Below the pieces are notes generated by a model, which saw only the letters and a program-made list of their open reading frames with translations, was not told the origin of the DNA and made no database searches. A stretch of 64,000 bases of DNA from Myxococcota bacterium (GTDB lineage Bacteria > Myxococcota_A > UBA9160 > SMWR01), in contig JBCCEW010000030.1 of the NCBI GenBank assembly GCA_039030075.1, positions 1 to 64,000 of the forward strand, read 5' to 3'. Shown in pieces: positions 59,797-64,000 of this stretch. A program made the position numbers and the translations under genes. Positions within the stretch are counted from its first letter, which is position 1. Each line of letters opens with the position of its first letter.

Positions 59797-60207
59797 ATGG
59801 CGAATAGCAAGATCGAAGAAATCGAAGGCATCGGACCGGCCTACGCCGAGAAGCTCGCCGCCGCGGGCATCAAGGACACGGACGGGCTGCTCGAGAAGTG
59901 CTGCGACAAGAAGGGCCGCAAGGCCACCGCGGAGACCACCGGCGTGTCCGAGTCGCAGCTCTTGAAGTGGGCGAACATGGCCGACCTGTTCCGCATCAAG
60001 GGTGTCGGGTCGGAGTACGCCGAACTCCTCGAGTGCTCGGGCGTCGATACGGTCAAGGAGTTGGCGACGCGCAACGCCGCCAACCTGGCCGCGAAGATGG
60101 CCGAAGTGAACGAGGAGAAGAACCTCACCCGTCGCGTCCCCAACGAGGCTGCGGCGACGGACTGGGTGGAGCAGGCAAAAGGCCTGCCCGCGAAGATCAC
60201 CCACTAG
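59797..60207 (+). CDS. DUF4332-like helix-hairpin-helix protein
   Basis: A 136-residue small protein with two helix-hairpin-helix-like repeats: IEGIGPAYAEKLAAAGI and IKGVGSEYAELLECSGV. These are the DUF4332 pattern. HhH motifs usually bind DNA non-specifically, but for this family the role is unknown. No signal peptide. It is 23 nt after the Kbp-like gene and ends the cluster at a hairpin. Confidence 0.85.
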   Translation: MANSKIEEIEGIGPAYAEKLAAAGIKDTDGLLEKCCDKKGRKATAETTGVSESQLLKWANMADLFRIKGVGSEYAELLECSGVDTVKELATRNAANLAAKMAEVNEEKNLTRRVPNEAAATDWVEQAKGLPAKITH

Positions 60208-60227
60208 ACCGTTCCAAGACCGAGACC

Positions 60228-60263
60228 GCGGGCCCCGAGGAGTGAATGCTCCCCGGGGCCCGC
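60228..60263 (+). terminator. Long GC-rich hairpin after the DUF4332-like gene
   Basis: GCGGGCCCCGAGGAG (60228-60242) pairs with CTCCCCGGGGCCCGC (60249-60263), 14 of 15 positions, around TGAATG. It starts 20 nt after the stop codon. There is no T-tract, so it is a terminator or an mRNA end-protecting hairpin. Confidence 0.65.
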
Positions 60264-60350
60264 GCCGTCTGGGGCGATGCCCAACGCTGCGCACAGGATT
60301 CTCGCCGACCCACGGTAGAATCCGCGGCCCACGCGAAGAGGAGTGCGACC

Positions 60351-62804
60351 GTGTCGCTACCCGATTTCGAGAAACTCGGAGCCTTCTACCTCGGCCGCGT
60401 CTACGACGGCGCGAACAACCGGGTCTCCGAGCAGACGCTCCTCTATGACGCCAAGGACCTCACCACTCACGCCGTCTGCGTGGGCATGACGGGTTCGGGG
60501 AAGACGGGTCTGTGCCTCTCCCTGCTCGAGGAGGCCGCCCTCGACGGCATCCCGGCGATCGCGATCGATCCGAAGGGCGATATCGCGAATCTTCTGCTCA
60601 CCTTCCCGAAGCTCGCGCCGGCCGACTTCCGGCCCTGGGTCGATCCCGGCGAGGCGACTCGCAAGGGCATGAACCCGGACGAGTACGCCGACGCCACGGC
60701 GAAGAAGTGGCGCGAAGGCCTGGCCTCCTGGGGTCAGGACGGCAAGCGGATCGAACGCCTGCGCGCCGCCGCCGACTTCGCGATCTACACGCCCGGCTCG
60801 AGCGCCGGGCTGCCGCTCTCGGTGCTGCGCTCCTTCGACGCGCCGCCGCCCGCCCTGCGCGAAGACAGCGACGCGCTCCGCGAGCGCATCCGCGCCGCGG
60901 TCTCGGGCCTGCTCGCGCTGCTCGGCATCGAGGCCGACCCGATCCGCAGCCGCGAGCACATCCTGCTCTCGAACATCCTCGATCGAGCCTGGCGCGAGGG
61001 GCGGAACCTCGACCTCGCGGCGCTGATCGGCGAGATCCAGAAGCCTCCCTTCGACCGCGTCGGCGTGCTCGACCTCGAGAGCTTCTACCCGCCCGGGGAT
61101 CGCTTCGAACTCGCGATGACCCTCAACAACCTGCTCGCTTCGCCCGACTTCGCGAGCTGGATGGAGGGCGAGCCCCTCGACGTGAAGCGCCTGCTCCACG
61201 GACCCGACGGCAAGCCGCGCGTCAGCATCCTCTCGATTGCCCACCTCTCGGATCCCGAGCGCATGTTCTTCGTGACCCTGTTGCTCAACGAAGTGGTGGC
61301 GTGGATGCGAACCCAGGCGGGCACCTCGAGCCTGCGCGCTCTTCTCTACATGGACGAGGTGTTCGGTTACTTCCCCCCGACGGCGAACCCGCCCTCGAAG
61401 ATTCCGATGCTGACCCTGCTGAAGCAGGCGCGGGCGTACGGGCTGGGTTGCGTGCTCGCCACCCAGAACCCGGTCGACCTCGACTACAAGGGCCTGTCGA
61501 ATACGGGCACCTGGTTCCTGGGGCGCCTGCAGACCGAGCGCGACAAGGCGCGCGTGCTCGATGGGCTCGAAGGCGCAGCGGCGACGACCGGCGCTGGCTT
61601 CGATCGCGCGCGGACCGAGGCGACGCTCTCGGGGCTCTCGAGCCGCGTCTTTCTGATGAACAATGTTCACGACGACGGCCCCGTTCTCTTTCACACGCGC
61701 TGGGCGATGTCGTACCTGCGCGGGCCGCTCACCCGCGCTCAGATCAAGGAGCTGCAGGAAACGTCGCCGCCGGCCGCCGCGCAGGATGCCGAGCTTGCGA
61801 CGCCCACCGCTCCGGCCCCCGATAAGCCCCGCGCCCAGGCGGAGAACGCCCGGCCCGTGGTGCCGCCGGACGTGCCCCAGGGCTTCCTCGACGTGATGAA
61901 ACCGATGCCCGCTGGCGCTTCGCTGCTCTACCGGCCGGCGGTGCTCTCGAGCGCCCAGCTGCACTTCGCGAATGCCAGTCGCGGGATCGACGTCTGGGGG
62001 CAGAAGACGCTGCTCGCTCTCCTCGACGGTGCGAGTGCGCCCGCCGACCCGTGGACGAAGGCCACGACGGTCGACGGTGCCGCACCCACCCTCTCGCCGG
62101 AAGGCGAAGAGGAGGCGAGTTTCGCCGCACTGCCGAAGGGCGCAGCGCAGAAGAAGCGCTTCGGCAGCTGGGAGAAGCGCCTCAAGTCGGCCGTGTATCG
62201 CGACCACACCCTGCCGCTCTGGTACTGCAAGCCGATGAGGGCCTGGTCGGAACCGCCGGAGAGCGAGGGTGAGTTTCGCACGCGGCTCGTTGAACTCTCT
62301 CGCGAGAAGCGCGACCTCGCGGTGGAGAAGCTGCGCAAGCGCTACCAGCCGAAGCTCGCGCGTCTCGAAGACCGCCGTCGCCGGGCCGAAGAGAAGATCG
62401 GACGCGAAGAAGCCCAGGTGGAAGCGCAGAAGCAGAGCACCTGGATCTCGGCGGGTACGGCGGTGATCGGTGCGCTCTTCGGACGCAAGGCGCTGAGCAC
62501 CGGAACCGCGAGCCGCGTCGGGACGACCCTGCGCCGAGGGACGCGGATCGCGAAGGAGAAGGAAGACGTCGAGCGCGCGATGGCCGATCTGGAGGCAATC
62601 GAGGAGAAGCTGCGCGCGCTCGAAGCCGAGTTCGAGGACGAGATCACCGAACTCGAAGCGACACCCGACGCCACCTCCTTCGACGTCGACGCGCGCCCGC
62701 TGCGCCCGCGCAAGGGCGACCTGGCCGTCGAGCCGATCCGGCTGGTCTGGACGCCCTGGGCATTGGGCTCCGACGGCGTGGCCCAGCCGCTCTTCGAGCT
62801 CTGA
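60351..62804 (+). CDS. HerA/VirB4-like ATP-binding protein (DUF87-type) with coiled-coil tail
   Basis: An 817-residue P-loop ATPase. Walker A is GMTGSGKTGL near residue 46, then AIDPKGDIANLL. Walker B is LLYMDEVFGYFPP near residue 342, and LATQNPVDLDYKGLSNTGTWFLGRLQ follows, as in HerA/FtsK-type translocases. The C-terminal third has a long charged coiled coil at about 640-690 and 730-775 (RRRRAEEKIGREEAQVEAQ). It could be a DNA- or protein-translocating motor. No NurA or other partner nuclease lies next to it. The GTG at 60351 has GAGGAG about 10 nt upstream. Confidence 0.87.
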   Translation: MSLPDFEKLGAFYLGRVYDGANNRVSEQTLLYDAKDLTTHAVCVGMTGSGKTGLCLSLLEEAALDGIPAIAIDPKGDIANLLLTFPKLAPADFRPWVDPGEATRKGMNPDEYADATAKKWREGLASWGQDGKRIERLRAAADFAIYTPGSSAGLPLSVLRSFDAPPPALREDSDALRERIRAAVSGLLALLGIEADPIRSREHILLSNILDRAWREGRNLDLAALIGEIQKPPFDRVGVLDLESFYPPGDRFELAMTLNNLLASPDFASWMEGEPLDVKRLLHGPDGKPRVSILSIAHLSDPERMFFVTLLLNEVVAWMRTQAGTSSLRALLYMDEVFGYFPPTANPPSKIPMLTLLKQARAYGLGCVLATQNPVDLDYKGLSNTGTWFLGRLQTERDKARVLDGLEGAAATTGAGFDRARTEATLSGLSSRVFLMNNVHDDGPVLFHTRWAMSYLRGPLTRAQIKELQETSPPAAAQDAELATPTAPAPDKPRAQAENARPVVPPDVPQGFLDVMKPMPAGASLLYRPAVLSSAQLHFANASRGIDVWGQKTLLALLDGASAPADPWTKATTVDGAAPTLSPEGEEEASFAALPKGAAQKKRFGSWEKRLKSAVYRDHTLPLWYCKPMRAWSEPPESEGEFRTRLVELSREKRDLAVEKLRKRYQPKLARLEDRRRRAEEKIGREEAQVEAQKQSTWISAGTAVIGALFGRKALSTGTASRVGTTLRRGTRIAKEKEDVERAMADLEAIEEKLRALEAEFEDEITELEATPDATSFDVDARPLRPRKGDLAVEPIRLVWTPWALGSDGVAQPLFEL

Positions 62805-62814
62805 GCGTCGGCGG

Positions 62815-63474
62815 CTAGTTCGCCGACGGTTTTTGCGCCTCGACGATCACACTGTCGCGCGTGCGCTCTGCCGTCTCGACGGCGTCGATGTCGGCGATTC
62901 CGGAGACGAAGGGCAGGGCGGCTTCTCCCTGGAGCCCGGCCTCCGCGAACGCGTCGATCAGGCAGGCGGTGTCGTACATGCAGCGGTGGGGAAAGCGGAA
63001 GTAGGGCGCGAGCAACGCTTTCCACCACGGATCCGATGCACGCGAGGTCTGTACGTCGAGCTGGTCGAGGAGTTCGACCGCACGCAGCTCGCCCTTCTCG
63101 AGTCGCCCGAGAAACACGGCGAGATCGGGAACGACGATCCGGAGCACGCCACCGGGCGCGAGCACCCGTGCGCACTCGTTCAGAAAGCGACGCCCCTGTT
63201 CGCGGTCGAGGTGCTCGAGGGTGTGGCTGCTGTAGATGCACTGGGCCGATCCGTCGCGCCAGGGGAACGGCTTGCGCAGGTCATGGATCGTGAGATCCGA
63301 AGGCCAATCGAGGTCCACCCAACCCAGGTGACGCTGGAGCCAACGCCAGGGCGCCAGGCGCGCCAAGCGAGCGCCGATGGCGCCGTCGACGTTCGTCCAG
63401 CCTGCGGGTGCGCGGGTTCCGCAACCGAGGTGGAGCTTCGCGCCGGTGGGTGCTCGAGACATCCCCTCGCGCAT
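62815..63474 (-). CDS. Class I SAM-dependent methyltransferase (Methyltransf_11-like)
   Basis: A 219-residue methyltransferase. Motif I is KLHLGCGTRAPAGWTNVD, then YSSHTLEHLDRE and CARVLAPGGVLRIVVPDL. The pattern is typical of small enzymes in polysaccharide or lipid biosynthesis. The ATG at 63474 is used; TTG at 63489 and ATG at 63462 are alternatives. It is convergent with the HerA-like gene, 10 nt apart. Confidence 0.88.
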   Translation of the reverse strand: MREGMSRAPTGAKLHLGCGTRAPAGWTNVDGAIGARLARLAPWRWLQRHLGWVDLDWPSDLTIHDLRKPFPWRDGSAQCIYSSHTLEHLDREQGRRFLNECARVLAPGGVLRIVVPDLAVFLGRLEKGELRAVELLDQLDVQTSRASDPWWKALLAPYFRFPHRCMYDTACLIDAFAEAGLQGEAALPFVSGIADIDAVETAERTRDSVIVEAQKPSAN

Positions 63475-63528
63475 CGGCGGAACCGCCAAATCCCTTGAGT
63501 CGACGGGCTTCTCGGGGCGGACCTGCGC

Positions 63529-64000
63529 CTAGTCGGAGCCGGACGCCGAGGGATGCTGGGCCAGGTAGCGAGGCCAGGCGCTCCGTACGCGGCGCATCAG
63601 GCTCGGGTAGACGATGCCGTGTCGAAAGGGCCCGATCGCCGCCATGTACGCCCGGCCCAAGAAGCCGCGAGGTTTCGCGTACACGGCCATCAGTGGCGCC
63701 CAGCGTCCGTCCGTGCCCTGCGTCGACTCGAGTGGATCCCTGCCGAGATGCAGCAGTGCATGCACGGTGGCGTTCGAGAGCTCGAGCAGGATTTCGTCCG
63801 GGTCTTCATAGACGGGCTCGAAGGCTTCGACGGCCGGACCCGCCATCTCGAGAGGCGCGAACTCCTGGCGGTCTTGTGCAGGGATCCGCTCGCACACTGA
63901 GGTCTCTTCGCAACCCGGGATCGGGTGACGGACCGCCTCGTCGTCCCAGCCGAAGCGTTCGCCCAACCAGGCCCGCAACTGGAAGAGCCGTGCCGCGGCC
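63529..64000 (-). CDS. DUF2867-like protein (5' end missing)
   Basis: The C-terminal about 157 residues of a protein that continues beyond the window. The frame is open to base 63999, so the TTG at 63978 is only an internal codon. The parts ARLFQLRAWLGERFGW, VHALLHLG and FLGRAYMAAIGPFRHGIVYPSLMRRV match DUF2867-type proteins, a start-like lipid-binding fold. The function is unknown. Confidence 0.7.
   Translation of the reverse strand, partial: AAARLFQLRAWLGERFGWDDEAVRHPIPGCEETSVCERIPAQDRQEFAPLEMAGPAVEAFEPVYEDPDEILLELSNATVHALLHLGRDPLESTQGTDGRWAPLMAVYAKPRGFLGRAYMAAIGPFRHGIVYPSLMRRVRSAWPRYLAQHPSASGSD

Noticed and set aside
60351-62804. HerA-like ATPase as part of a HerA-Sir2/DUF4297-type or NurA defence system
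   Set aside because: Neighbours are a methyltransferase for small molecules and a DUF4332-like gene; no effector or NurA nuclease is adjacent.

Overview
The window is a high-GC (roughly two-thirds G+C), gene-dense stretch of a Gram-negative bacterial chromosome. I count 54 protein-coding genes, two of them cut by the window ends. Heptosyltransferase, lipoproteins, MsrPQ, the pilus retraction ATPases, a PEP-CTERM protein, a large TPR Ser/Thr kinase and many GTG/TTG starts together suggest a myxococcal/deltaproteobacterial-type lineage. That placement is an inference from gene content, not a phylogenetic result. I found no rRNA, tRNA, CRISPR array, insertion sequence or prophage. Codon use looks uniform throughout.

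Layout. 1-5.8 kb (+): end of a D-threonine-aldolase-like gene, two PilT/PilU-type ATPases, a membrane metallophosphoesterase and a PEP-CTERM protein. 6-16.9 kb (-): a gamma-glutamyltransferase-like gene, uvrA, pgi (overlapping uvrA by 4 nt) and a 1500-residue membrane Ser/Thr kinase with TPR-like repeats on both sides of its membrane segment. 17-20.3 kb (+): esterase, luciferase-like oxidoreductase, Crp/Fnr regulator and a tyrosine-phosphatase-type gene overlapping it. 20.3-31.5 kb (-): a long head-to-tail series running aldo/keto reductase, msrP, msrQ, TraB family, Hsp33, then a tightly overlapped surface-glycan group (GT4, Gfo/Idh oxidoreductase, radical SAM, heptosyltransferase) and a sensor histidine kinase. 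31.5-33.2 kb (+): a coiled-coil membrane protein and htpX. 33.2-37.7 kb (-): gcvP, a structured non-coding stretch ending in a strong intrinsic terminator, and a LuxR-type regulator. 37.7-43.2 kb (+): a tesA-ybbA-ybbP-like lipase/ABC set and an RpoD-like sigma factor. 43.3-45.1 kb: an HD phosphohydrolase (-) and a nuclease-like protein with a Tudor-like tail (+). 45.2-49.1 kb (-): two small hotdog-like proteins, an NAPE-PLD/UlaG-like hydrolase and an FG-GAP repeat protein, joined partly by 4-nt overlaps. 49.1-53.4 kb: metallo-hydrolase, HAD, SMP-30, a GNAT-VanZ fusion and small envelope proteins including a Kazal-like one. 53.4-57.5 kb: pyruvyl transferase, sulfotransferase, methyltransferase and flippase, a second envelope-polysaccharide group. 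57.7-64 kb: amidohydrolase, a small lipoprotein / Kbp-like BON-LysM / DUF4332-like cluster, a HerA-like ATPase, a methyltransferase and a partial DUF2867-like gene.

Common themes are the envelope (heptose and polysaccharide transfer, flippase, pyruvylation, sulfation, lipoproteins) and periplasmic/oxidative quality control (MsrPQ, Hsp33, HtpX). No single large novel defence or mobile system is visible. The most interesting unexplained items are the structured RNA region at 34.5-34.8 kb, the hotdog/NAPE-PLD-like/FG-GAP operon, the radical-SAM glycan operon, the degenerate nuclease-Tudor protein, the two-sided TPR kinase and the GNAT-VanZ fusion.
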